Shown here in pieces: positions 42,520-49,830 of a stretch of DNA of 64,000 bases; position 1 is the stretch's first letter, and every line of letters begins with the position of its first letter. The DNA comes from Ktedonobacter sp. SOSP1-85. GTDB taxonomy: Bacteria; Chloroflexota; Ktedonobacteria; Ktedonobacterales; Ktedonobacteraceae. The notes beneath the pieces are model-generated. The model made no database searches and was not told where the DNA came from. It saw nothing but the letters and a program-made list of their open reading frames with translations. The position numbers and the translations under genes were made by a program. The stretch is taken from the NCBI RefSeq assembly GCF_016587415.1, contig NZ_BNJI01000001.1, forward strand, positions 4,317,501 to 4,381,500, in the 5' to 3' direction.

Positions 42520-42846
42520 AAGTGACCTCCTTGTATGTATAACGACGTGATGTAAATCATTGAAAATGCCTCAATATCAATGCTTAGCTATATTACGGAG
42601 TAACGTGCATTCTTGGTTTCAATTGGCTGAGATAGTCCTTCGCACCAGTGGTGCTCAGAGGAAAAGGGGTGTGGATGGAAAACAGCAAAGCCGTTTTTCC
42701 ATCCACACCCCTTTTATCTCAATGTAGGATCCATACTGGCAAGAATAGGGGACGTGTTGGCGCGATGAGTGTGATTAATGGTATGCTTGAAAACAAGATT
42801 TCACTCATCGTCCTCATCATCAGGAAACGAAAGGTATTTATTGCGC
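42520..42846. other. Divergent intergenic region with one palindrome
   Basis: 327 bp between the divergent stress gene and acetyltransferase gene. It holds the inverted repeat at 42662-42715. No other structure or gene is clear. Confidence 0.45.
42662..42715. repeat. Imperfect long inverted repeat in a divergent gap
   Basis: Outer arms of 21 nt (42662-42682 and 42695-42715), one bulge and one mismatch inside, AAA loop. It is upstream of the start codons of both flanking genes, so it is not at any visible gene end. Confidence 0.65.
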
Positions 42847-43728
42847 ATGGCAGACGGTAAACAGGGGTTGTTGCGGAAGCAGGGATTGGGAACAGAGGAG
42901 TTACAGGAGATCGAGCAGCTCGCGGCACAGTGTGAGCAGTATGAGCAACTGGAGATGAAGCTAAACTGGAATGTGCTACGCGAGCGCCCCGCGGGTGAGA
43001 CAAACGACTTTCTCTATTATGAACAGGGCCGGCTCGTGGGCTACCTGGCGCTCTTCTGCTTTAATTCGCAAGAGGCCGAAATAAGTGGGATGGTGCATCC
43101 TGCATACCGCCAGAGAGGTATTTTTCGCACATTATTCCAGGCGGCAACCCAGGAGGTGCGTCGTCGCGGCGTTCCACAGATCCTCTGTATTGTTGAGCAC
43201 AAATCGCAAGCAGGCCAGGCCTATATTCAGACGCTTGACACACGCTTCCATCATGCCGAATACAAAATGGTGCTACAAGAGCCACGCCTGCCGGGCAAGA
43301 GTATTGAGGGGCTGACCTTTAGACAGGCCCAGCCGGAGGATGGCATGCTCCTGGCGCATATTACGGCGGTGGCCTTTGATATGCCGCGTAGCGAGGTAAC
43401 CTGGTATAGCCAGGGGAATGGGAATGTAAATTTAAGGCGCCCATCCTATCTAGCGCAACTGCGCGATGTCTATATTGGGAAACTGGATGTCTCGCTGGGT
43501 GAGCAGGAAGCCTATATTATTGGCTTTGGGGTGTTGCCAGAATTCCAGCACCGGGGCTATGGGCGCCAGTTGCTGGCCTACGCTATCCAGGAGACCCTAA
43601 AGCGTAATCCTGGGCGTATTGTGCTGGAAGTCATGACGGAGAACCAGGGGGCGCTCTCGCTCTACCAGTCCTGCGGCTTCCAGGTCGTCACCAGTTATGA
43701 TTACTATAGCTATCCAGTCAGCCGCTAA
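42847..43728 (+). CDS. Tandem GNAT N-acetyltransferase
   Basis: 293 residues from the ATG at 42847; the upstream site (GAAAGG) is about 13 bases away, so the start is a choice and not certain. Two acetyltransferase folds: the first with GMVHPAYRQRGIFRTLFQAATQEVRRRG (acetyl-CoA loop QRGI/F) and the second with GVLPEFQHRGYGRQLLAYAIQETLKRN (Q/RxxGxG/A type) and ALSLYQSCGFQVV. Double-GNAT proteins include mycothiol synthase and many acetyltransferases with unknown substrates. No cofactor or substrate clue beyond that. Cytosolic. Confidence 0.8.
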   Translation: MADGKQGLLRKQGLGTEELQEIEQLAAQCEQYEQLEMKLNWNVLRERPAGETNDFLYYEQGRLVGYLALFCFNSQEAEISGMVHPAYRQRGIFRTLFQAATQEVRRRGVPQILCIVEHKSQAGQAYIQTLDTRFHHAEYKMVLQEPRLPGKSIEGLTFRQAQPEDGMLLAHITAVAFDMPRSEVTWYSQGNGNVNLRRPSYLAQLRDVYIGKLDVSLGEQEAYIIGFGVLPEFQHRGYGRQLLAYAIQETLKRNPGRIVLEVMTENQGALSLYQSCGFQVVTSYDYYSYPVSR

Positions 43729-43813
43729 ATTATAAGGTCCAGGCTGGCTTGGACTCCGAGCGAAGCGACAATGTAATGAACACGATGCCAGTTGCTAAAG
43801 AAGTGAGATAAAC

Positions 43814-44719
43814 ATGGGGCAGCCAATTTGTAAGGCCTGTGGGCAGCCTATTGCAGGTCGCTTTCTGACCGCCCTGGATGCGACCTGGCATCCTGAACAC
43901 TTCCTCTGTGCCGCTTGTAAGCGCCCGATTACGGATGCACGCTTTACGCCGCACCAGGGGCGGCCATATCACCAGGATTGCTATGCACGCGAGATCGCGC
44001 AGCATTGCGTCTATTGCGGAAAGCCGCTCCTGGGCATGTACCGGATGGATTACTGGGGCAATGCGTTTTGCCAGGAACATGAGAACGCATACCCGGCGTG
44101 CGACTTTTGTGGCCGCCTTATCCTTCCCCAGGACCAGGAGCGCGGTGCCGAGGTGGTACGCTGTCGCGTCTGCCGGGCCAGCGCCATCGAAACGGTCGAA
44201 GAGGCCCGCCCGCTCTTTAAACAACTCATTCAATGGGTGGGCGCACAAGGGTTGCGCTATCATCAGCTCCCGCTCAGCCTGGAACTCTGTACGAAAGCGA
44301 AGCTGCGCCACTATTTGCACGAGAATGGGCCGACTCATTCGCTGGGCGCGACCATGAGTGTCTCCTACACCCAGGAGGGGCAGGCCCTGCGCTCTGAGGT
44401 GAGCGGGGTCGCGGTCTTGCAGGGCCTGCCCGCGCTTGTATTTGAGAGTGTGGTCGTGCATGAACTGGGCCATGTCTGGCTAGTGGTCCAGGGCGTCCCT
44501 CGGGCAGAAGCGTGGCGCGAAGAGGGCTTTTGCGAAGTACTCTCCTACCGCTATTTACGCTCCCGGGATACGGCGGAGAGCCGCTTTCGCGCTGAGAATA
44601 TGGAGCGCAACCCCGATCCTATCTACGGCGAGGGCTTTCGCCGCATACAGGCGCTAATTGAGCGCAAAGGCTTTGCGCGCTTCATCGAAGAACTGGAGCA
44701 CAGCAAACGCTGGCAGTAA
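43814..44719 (+). CDS. LIM zinc-binding domain fused to DA1-like metallopeptidase
   Basis: 301 residues. Residues 1-60 form a LIM domain: Cys6, Cys9, His26, His29 for the first zinc and Cys32, Cys35, His53, Cys56 for the second. A second cysteine-rich region runs from about 65 to 120 (HCVYCGK, CQEHE, CDFCGR, CRVC). The C-terminal part is a metallopeptidase with His216-Glu217-Leu-Gly-His220 in VVVHELGHVWL and the downstream Glu-rich EEGFCEVLSYRYL, matching the HExxH plus EEG pattern of the DA1 family known from plants. This LIM+DA1 order is typical of DA1-type ubiquitin-system peptidases; no ubiquitin-interacting motif is seen. It is cytosolic. What it cleaves in a bacterium is unknown. The start has no strong ribosome site. 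Confidence 0.85.
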   Translation: MGQPICKACGQPIAGRFLTALDATWHPEHFLCAACKRPITDARFTPHQGRPYHQDCYAREIAQHCVYCGKPLLGMYRMDYWGNAFCQEHENAYPACDFCGRLILPQDQERGAEVVRCRVCRASAIETVEEARPLFKQLIQWVGAQGLRYHQLPLSLELCTKAKLRHYLHENGPTHSLGATMSVSYTQEGQALRSEVSGVAVLQGLPALVFESVVVHELGHVWLVVQGVPRAEAWREEGFCEVLSYRYLRSRDTAESRFRAENMERNPDPIYGEGFRRIQALIERKGFARFIEELEHSKRWQ

Positions 44720-44721
44720 TA

Positions 44722-44787
44722 ATATAGTATACAGAAGGCGCCTTGCATGTGTCATGACACATGCAAGGCGCCTTCTGTATACTATAT
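44722..44787. terminator. Perfect 33-bp palindrome, no spacer, between convergent genes
   Basis: 44722-44754 is the exact reverse complement of 44755-44787, centre TCATGA. It sits 3 bp past the peptidase stop and 7 bp before the stop of the convergent HD-kinase gene. Confidence 0.8.
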
Positions 44788-44793
44788 ATTGTT

Positions 44794-45954
44794 TTACATG
44801 TTTTCGATCCATTCGACCTGCTGAGCTTCTGTCAGGTCGGGGACCTCTAGTTTGTTTAGCAGGCGCTGCAAGACGGCCTCTGGCACATAGGTGCGGCGAG
44901 CGCGATTGCGTTCCAGGAGTTGTGGGAGAGATGCATCAAGGTAGACCAGCCGCACGCGCGCGCCATAGGAGACGAAGAGGTCAATAAGTTGCTGCCGCAA
45001 CTGGTGTGTAATATTGGTCGCGTTCCAGGCGAAGGCCATTTTTTGACGAAGCATGACCCGGGCCCGCTCACGCGCAGCCTGGATAACGCGGCCCTGATCA
45101 TCGGTCGGGGCGATATGTAGCTCCCTGCGTAGCTCATCAAGCGAGACGACTGGCAGTTCCGGCACATTGGTTTTGAGCCAGGTATCCTTCCCGCTGCCAG
45201 GCAGGCCCGACATCAGCACCACCTCAAATTGCGTCTCGTCATAGGCGACATAGGACGGATCACTCTGCTCCTTTTGAAAGTAGGTGAAGCGGCTATGCGA
45301 GGTTGCGAACTGGCGCGGCGCGTCATAGCACTCCTGCTCCTGGCAGAAGGCATTGAAGAGCTCAATGCGCGTGAGTAGCTCGTCTTGATCGGCACAGATG
45401 CGACCCCGCACATCCGCCTCAGCCAGCAGGGTGAGATGAGAGAGCCGCACGCTCTGGCTGGCCTCAATCACGCTCCGCTGGGGGTTAGGGCTATCCAGAA
45501 AGCGCAAGGGAAGTCCATGGAAGCGCACAAGGCGCGCGATATATTCCCTAGCCTGGAGCGCGACGGGCGGGAGTTCCTGCCCATCGCAGAGTATCCGACG
45601 CGTAAGCAGCTCGCCCTTCCGGGCGTGCCCACGCGAGGAGATGCGCCCATCGGCTGCCAGGTGTGTCATCGCGGGCTTTCCCACATCGTGGAGTAGAGCC
45701 GAGGCAAAGAGTAGCGAGCGCTCAGAGGCGGGAAGGCTGCGCCAGGATGGGAGCGCGATCATAGCCTCCGCGACCATGCGCGTATGGATAAAGACATCGC
45801 CTTCGCCGTGATATTCTGGCTCCTGGGGCGTACCCGCAAGGTCGCGGACCCAGGAGAAGCTCTCTGCCAGGCCTTTCCAGTCTAGCTTCCAGTCTGGTGG
45901 CTGAGGCGTGAAAGGAAAGGTCCAGGTATCTGCTGGTTGGGTGTTTGCTAACAT
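44794..45954 (-). CDS. HD phosphohydrolase fused to polynucleotide 5'-kinase (HD-Pnk type)
   Basis: 386 residues. The N-terminal half is an HD domain: His57 in VFIHTRM, the His89-Asp90 pair in ASALLHDVGK, further His110 and His146, Asp181 in LAEADVRGR. The C-terminal half is a P-loop kinase with Walker A GLPGSGKDT (250-258), Asp273 in SLDELRREL (the catalytic Asp of polynucleotide kinases) and a LERNRARR lid. This domain order is that of HD-Pnk enzymes, which remove 2',3'-cyclic or 3'-phosphates and phosphorylate 5'-OH ends. The gene next upstream on the same strand encodes an RNA ligase, so the pair heals and seals broken RNA. The gap between them holds a dispersed repeat. Confidence 0.87.
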   Translation of the reverse strand: MLANTQPADTWTFPFTPQPPDWKLDWKGLAESFSWVRDLAGTPQEPEYHGEGDVFIHTRMVAEAMIALPSWRSLPASERSLLFASALLHDVGKPAMTHLAADGRISSRGHARKGELLTRRILCDGQELPPVALQAREYIARLVRFHGLPLRFLDSPNPQRSVIEASQSVRLSHLTLLAEADVRGRICADQDELLTRIELFNAFCQEQECYDAPRQFATSHSRFTYFQKEQSDPSYVAYDETQFEVVLMSGLPGSGKDTWLKTNVPELPVVSLDELRRELHIAPTDDQGRVIQAARERARVMLRQKMAFAWNATNITHQLRQQLIDLFVSYGARVRLVYLDASLPQLLERNRARRTYVPEAVLQRLLNKLEVPDLTEAQQVEWIENM

Positions 45955-45992
45955 GCTATGATCCTCGTGTTGACTCTTGCTGACGGTTTATA

Positions 45993-46096
45993 GATCTTCT
46001 TCCGAAACCCAACGTCACTGGCGTGCCTAGCGCTTCCCCCATTCGGGGGCAAGCGGTGGCACAGCAAGTGCGCTCAGGGGTTTCGGATCAGAAGAT
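45993..46096 (+). repeat. Dispersed stem-loop repeat, copy 2 (long form)
   Basis: Opens GATCTTCTTCCGAAACCC and closes GGTTTCGGATCAGAAGAT, a matching inverted end. The interior has about 35 extra bases relative to copies 1 and 3, including a second hairpin (CCCCC-ATT-CGGGGG like). It begins 39 bp upstream of the HD-kinase start and ends 1 bp past the RNA ligase stop codon. Confidence 0.8.
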
Positions 46097-46097
46097 A

Positions 46098-46892
46098 CTA
46101 GAAAAGCTCGACGCCCGGGCGGAGGCGATTGGGAAGGATGGGGCGATCCAGCCAGTGGCTCTCCGAGTCAGAGATGGTCTGGAGAAAGCTAGAGCGCACA
46201 TATTTGTAGCGCTCTTTGACCTCGCCTTGTTCCTCCACTTTGATATACAGCCCCTCCATCAGGGGCGAGGTGTCCGTCTCCTTCAGGACGCGCTGAACGT
46301 CCAGCCCCCGACTACGACAGTTTGCCTGCAAGATATCCAGGTGCTCCTCGTTGATAAAGTGAGAGTGCCCAATCAGGGCCGTTAAGTCCTGGAGCGTCTG
46401 AATGGTTCCAGTGTAGAGCACCTTCACCGAGACGACGAACGGGAGCGGGCGTAGCAGTTCCTGTCTGCGTTGTGTGCTCAGAAACCGTCCGGTAGGCTTG
46501 TCGAGGACATCGAACTCCATAAAGTAGTGGGGCAAATCGGTATAAAAGACGGTGTGCTTGGCATAGAGCCACTCGCCATAGAGCACATAGCGTTCGCCCA
46601 GGACATCCCATAGTTCAAAGGTATAGCGACTGGCCCAGGTCTTGAAGAGATGGAACTGCTTCTCACGCGGACCCCCGTTCAGGAAGTGTCCCCGGCTCTG
46701 GAGGAGAAGCCGTCCCTGGCTATCAAAGCTAATCGCGGCATTGGCCCCATCCATCTTTTCTTCAACGACGAGATAGTGACCGGCGAACTCCTGGAGGGGG
46801 ATAAGCGCGAGATCTTCGTCTCCGCGTTGTATACCTGAACCCTCGATATGCTGTGTGCGTGGATATTTGTAGATATTAATATTGGTACTCAT
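46098..46892 (-). CDS. ATP-dependent RNA ligase (Rnl2-like)
   Basis: 264 residues from the ATG at 46890-46892; a longer frame is open upstream but AAGGATG lies about 12 bases before this one. Nucleotidyltransferase motifs are in order: motif I VVEEKMDGANAAI (nucleophile Lys in KMDGAN), motif III VLYGEWLYAKH, motif IV PLMEGLYIKV and motif V RYKYVR. Together with small size this places it with Rnl2-like RNA ligases. It should join 3'-OH and 5'-phosphate RNA ends. The HD-Pnk gene that prepares such ends lies downstream. Confidence 0.87.
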   Translation of the reverse strand: MSTNINIYKYPRTQHIEGSGIQRGDEDLALIPLQEFAGHYLVVEEKMDGANAAISFDSQGRLLLQSRGHFLNGGPREKQFHLFKTWASRYTFELWDVLGERYVLYGEWLYAKHTVFYTDLPHYFMEFDVLDKPTGRFLSTQRRQELLRPLPFVVSVKVLYTGTIQTLQDLTALIGHSHFINEEHLDILQANCRSRGLDVQRVLKETDTSPLMEGLYIKVEEQGEVKERYKYVRSSFLQTISDSESHWLDRPILPNRLRPGVELF

Positions 46893-47246
46893 GACGGCAT
46901 AGCATCCTTGTCTGAAAAACCTGGAGGGAATAGTATAGAGAGCCGGCAGAGACACGCCAGGCGCTCTGCTGGTAGCACTGCCTGCTTAATTGCTCAGGCA
47001 GAAGGGTTGAGGGTGGTCAGGGCAAAGGGATTATGGCACCGGAGCCGGAGCCGGAGCCGGAGTCGTCTGCTGCCGGGTGAGAAGCAGGTGGGTGCATATG
47101 AGGGCGCGCTGAGACAGATCTCCCCTGGCTGTTTGATGTATCTGATGCATATGTCTCTCTTCCCGGCACTAAAAATATATCTCTGCTAAAAAGAATAGTA
47201 CCATATACATGAGCCTTATGTACAGGGGAATTCCTGGTATGTTGAA
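46893..47246. other. Intergenic region upstream of the RNA-repair pair
   Basis: About 350 bp. It contains a GGAGCC hexamer tract (about 47040-47064) and no gene. The RNA ligase promoter should be here but no clear motif is visible. Confidence 0.45.
47040..47064. repeat. Tandem hexamer repeat GGAGCC
   Basis: About four consecutive GGAGCC units, the last imperfect (GGAGTC). Slippage-prone; not inside a gene. Confidence 0.6.
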
Positions 47247-47288
47247 GATGAGATGGTTGGTGAGCAATTGCCCATCAATCATCTCATC
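47247..47288. terminator. Inverted repeat after the DUF929 gene
   Basis: 16-nt arms (47247-47262 and 47273-47288, with G-U wobbles) around a core containing GCAATTGC. It lies about 12 bp 3' of the stop of the minus-strand gene at 47300. Confidence 0.6.
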
Positions 47289-47299
47289 CCCAACACAAT

Positions 47300-48343
47300 C
47301 TAATCCTCGCGGCGAGGGAAAAGGGCCTCGGGGGCCTGGGACATGGCCAGTTGGTCACTGCCCTGGGCCTCGGGCAGAGCCTGTTGGAGCGCGGGAATGG
47401 GATCTGCCTTACAGACTGAGGCGGGCTGGTTATTGGTGGCCTTGCAGATGGCTGCTGTAAAGGTATTAGCCACGCCCAAAATGCTTTTGGAAACGTCGGA
47501 GCTTGAGTCTGAAAGCTTCTCCGCAATCTGCTTCTGTGAGAGGTTGGAGATGACCTCAACATTAAAGCTAGGGCCAATCGCGAGATACTGGTTAGCGATA
47601 TCCACGAAAGGGAAGCCGCCAGCGTATTGCTTGTCAATGTAGGGTGGTCCGTTATAGGTGTTAATCAGCTGTTGTTGCTCGCTAGTGGGCGTCTGGAGTG
47701 GCTCATAAAAGTTGCCAGAGCGCTTGTTGGTAAACTGCTCGACTGTGTCCAGGTCGATATAGTTGCTTTGATATTTGCTGCCATAGAAGCTGACAGTTGA
47801 GAGACTGGGTGGGCTATCCTCAGCGGCCGAGGTGGTTTGTGGCAGAGCGCTAAAGGTTCCAAAGCGGCTCAGGGCCACGACCAGCGCCCAGCGCTCCCCT
47901 GCGCAGTAGGGGCAGAACTCGGCGCCAGAGTAGAAGATCTTGGGCTTGCCATTGGCGCCTGTCAGAATGGGTGGCTTATTCTGTGTGGCCTTGAGGAAGG
48001 GCTGCACTCCGCCATCGCCCACCGTGCTCAGCGTTGCGGGATCAATGCTGGTCACCGCTTTGAGAACCTCGGGATCGGTCGGGCCGGAGGCACCCGGGGC
48101 TTGATTTTGCTGGCCTACATAAATAAAGATGCCAATAACGGCGAGAAGGGCGAGGAGAATGCCACCAATCAGAAGCCAGAGCGATCTGCGCTGGCGGGTC
48201 GCGCGACGCCGAACATTTCGACCTGTATTTCTATTTGGACCGCGATTGGAGCCGGGCGAGGTGGGATGAGGGCGTGCCTGTGTCTCTCCTCGCACAGGAC
48301 CAGAGGTGGGCGGCTGTGCATTTTTCTTCCGGGTTTTTGCCAT
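47300..48343 (-). CDS. Membrane-anchored DUF929 (thioredoxin-like) protein
   Basis: 347 residues. A basic, Pro/Asn-rich N-terminal tail (about 1-52), one transmembrane helix (about 54-76) and an extracytoplasmic domain. The motif AEFCPYCAGE places a CxxC pair at Cys144 and Cys147, where DUF929 proteins have a thioredoxin-like active site. The remaining pattern (KPKIFYSGAEFCPYCAGERW, FVDIANQY) fits DUF929. It may make or reduce disulfides outside the membrane; this is inference from the fold. It stands alone on the minus strand. Confidence 0.75.
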   Translation of the reverse strand: MAKTRKKNAQPPTSGPVRGETQARPHPTSPGSNRGPNRNTGRNVRRRATRQRRSLWLLIGGILLALLAVIGIFIYVGQQNQAPGASGPTDPEVLKAVTSIDPATLSTVGDGGVQPFLKATQNKPPILTGANGKPKIFYSGAEFCPYCAGERWALVVALSRFGTFSALPQTTSAAEDSPPSLSTVSFYGSKYQSNYIDLDTVEQFTNKRSGNFYEPLQTPTSEQQQLINTYNGPPYIDKQYAGGFPFVDIANQYLAIGPSFNVEVISNLSQKQIAEKLSDSSSDVSKSILGVANTFTAAICKATNNQPASVCKADPIPALQQALPEAQGSDQLAMSQAPEALFPRRED

Positions 48344-48477
48344 AGTGCATGCCTTTCAATGAGTGTGAGTGTGTCAGGGTGATTATAGCATTATCTTTCT
48401 GCCTGGCCCATTCTGGTACCTGCTTCCTATGTGTGGGAGGTCTGATAGCTAACGATGAGAAGAAAGGATTGCATAAT

Positions 48478-49056
48478 ATGCCAAAGAAATTGTTGGATCA
48501 GCTTCTGGTAATTGATATTGAGGCGACCTGCTGGCAGGGAGTTCCTCCAAATGGTCAGGAGAATGAGATTATCGAAATTGGGCTTGTGCCGCTAGACCTC
48601 GTGACGGGGCAGCGCCTGGAGAAGCGCAGTATCCTGGTACGTCCTGAGCGCTCGCGTGTGAGCGAGTTTTGTACTGAATTGACTACTCTGACGCAAGAGC
48701 AGGTCGATGGAGGCATCACCTTTGCCGAGGCTTGTGGGCTTCTGCGTGAGGAGTATCGCTCCCGGGAGAGGGTCTGGGCTAGCTATGGCGATTATGACCG
48801 GAGCATTTTTGAGCGCCAGTGCCGTGAGCGCAAGGTTGCCTACCCCTTTGGCACGCGGCACCTCAATATTAAGACACTCTTCGCTCTCAGTTATGCCCTG
48901 CCCAGCGAAATTGGCCTGGAGGCTGCCTTGCATACCATGCGCCTGCCACTGGAGGGGACGCACCACCGGGGCGATGATGATGCCTGGAACAGTGCCGCTA
49001 TTCTGGCCGAACTGCTCCGCCGCAGCCGAGAGGGACGAGGCGAGCCTCTCGACTGA
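48478..49056 (+). CDS. 3'-5' exonuclease, DEDDh family (ERI-1/KapD-like)
   Basis: 192 residues from the ATG at 48478, preceded by AAAGGA. The DEDDh residues are visible: Asp and Glu in LVIDIEATCWQG, Asp in SYGDYDRSIF, and His and Asp in HHRGDDDAWNSA (His-x4-Asp). The ERI-1/inhibitor-of-KinA-like subgroup includes RNA-trimming enzymes. It should remove 3' nucleotides from RNA or single-stranded DNA using two metal ions. The stop is 55 bp from the convergent PPOX gene with no palindrome between. Confidence 0.85.
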   Translation: MPKKLLDQLLVIDIEATCWQGVPPNGQENEIIEIGLVPLDLVTGQRLEKRSILVRPERSRVSEFCTELTTLTQEQVDGGITFAEACGLLREEYRSRERVWASYGDYDRSIFERQCRERKVAYPFGTRHLNIKTLFALSYALPSEIGLEAALHTMRLPLEGTHHRGDDDAWNSAAILAELLRRSREGRGEPLD

Positions 49057-49110
49057 GGCGAAAAAAAAGGTGCTCCAAAGCGTGTTATGAAATGGTGAAT
49101 GATATGGAGT

Positions 49111-49572
49111 TCACTCGCCCTTGTTCTGGTTGTTGAGTGCAGGCCCCCAGGCTGAAATATGTGTGGGCGTGAGCATGATCACAGGTTGCTGTTCCAGGAG
49201 CATAGCACGGTACTGGATATAGCGTACCCGCAGGAGCTTGAGCGCGTGGGCGTGCGCCTCGTGTCCGGGATCAATCAATTCGGCGTGACAGTGAACCTGG
49301 ACATAGCCCAGGTGGCTCCAATCATCTTCGTACTGGTCAATAAGCAGGGCTACCTCAGGGCGGGCTTGAATATTGCGCACGCGCTGGAGCCGTGTTGGCG
49401 AGACGCTCTTCGGCTTTTCGTCGAGCGGTGTGTAGAAGCGTTGTCCGTCAAAGGCATAGCAGACGGGTATAGCGTGTGGCGTCCCCTGGGCATCTGAGGT
49501 GGCCAGACGAGCGACACGCTGGTGACGGACAAACGTCATCTCTGTTTCAGTGAGTGGTGCTTGATGATGCAT
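49111..49572 (-). CDS. PPOX-class F420-dependent oxidoreductase (Rv0121-like)
   Basis: 153 residues, a split beta-barrel typical of pyridoxamine-phosphate-oxidase-like flavoproteins. The opening MTFVRHQRVARLATSDAQGTPHAIPVCYAFDGQRFYTPLDEKPK matches the F420-dependent PPOX subgroup known from mycobacteria (Rv0121). The lysine-rich loop EKPKSV is a likely F420 or phosphate contact. Electron acceptor and substrate are unknown. If F420-dependent, the host must make F420; no biosynthesis gene is in this window. Confidence 0.78.
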   Translation of the reverse strand: MHHQAPLTETEMTFVRHQRVARLATSDAQGTPHAIPVCYAFDGQRFYTPLDEKPKSVSPTRLQRVRNIQARPEVALLIDQYEDDWSHLGYVQVHCHAELIDPGHEAHAHALKLLRVRYIQYRAMLLEQQPVIMLTPTHISAWGPALNNQNKGE

Positions 49573-49830
49573 GTTTCTTATACTTTGTTTGTAAAGGAAT
49601 TTTATTGTGTAGTTCTAGATACTCTAGGCACTCTAGATATTATAGTTTCAGCACCTACCCATGTGGCAAGGGGAAAAGAAAATTTCTTTGCTGGTTTGCA
49701 TGACCTTTCCCACCCACATCCCCTTACCAGAAGGCTCGCGTAGAGAGTCGAGGCAGAGACCAGCGAAGAATGGAAAAGCAATGGATGGGTAGATGTTGAG
49801 GTTGTTTCTGGTAGAAAGGCTTTCGTAGAT

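Noticed and set aside
43730..44473. 247-codon open frame on the minus strand over the LIM/DA1 gene
   Set aside because: It overlaps a gene with clear zinc and peptidase motifs, has no ribosome site and resembles no family; it is a shadow of GC-rich codon use.
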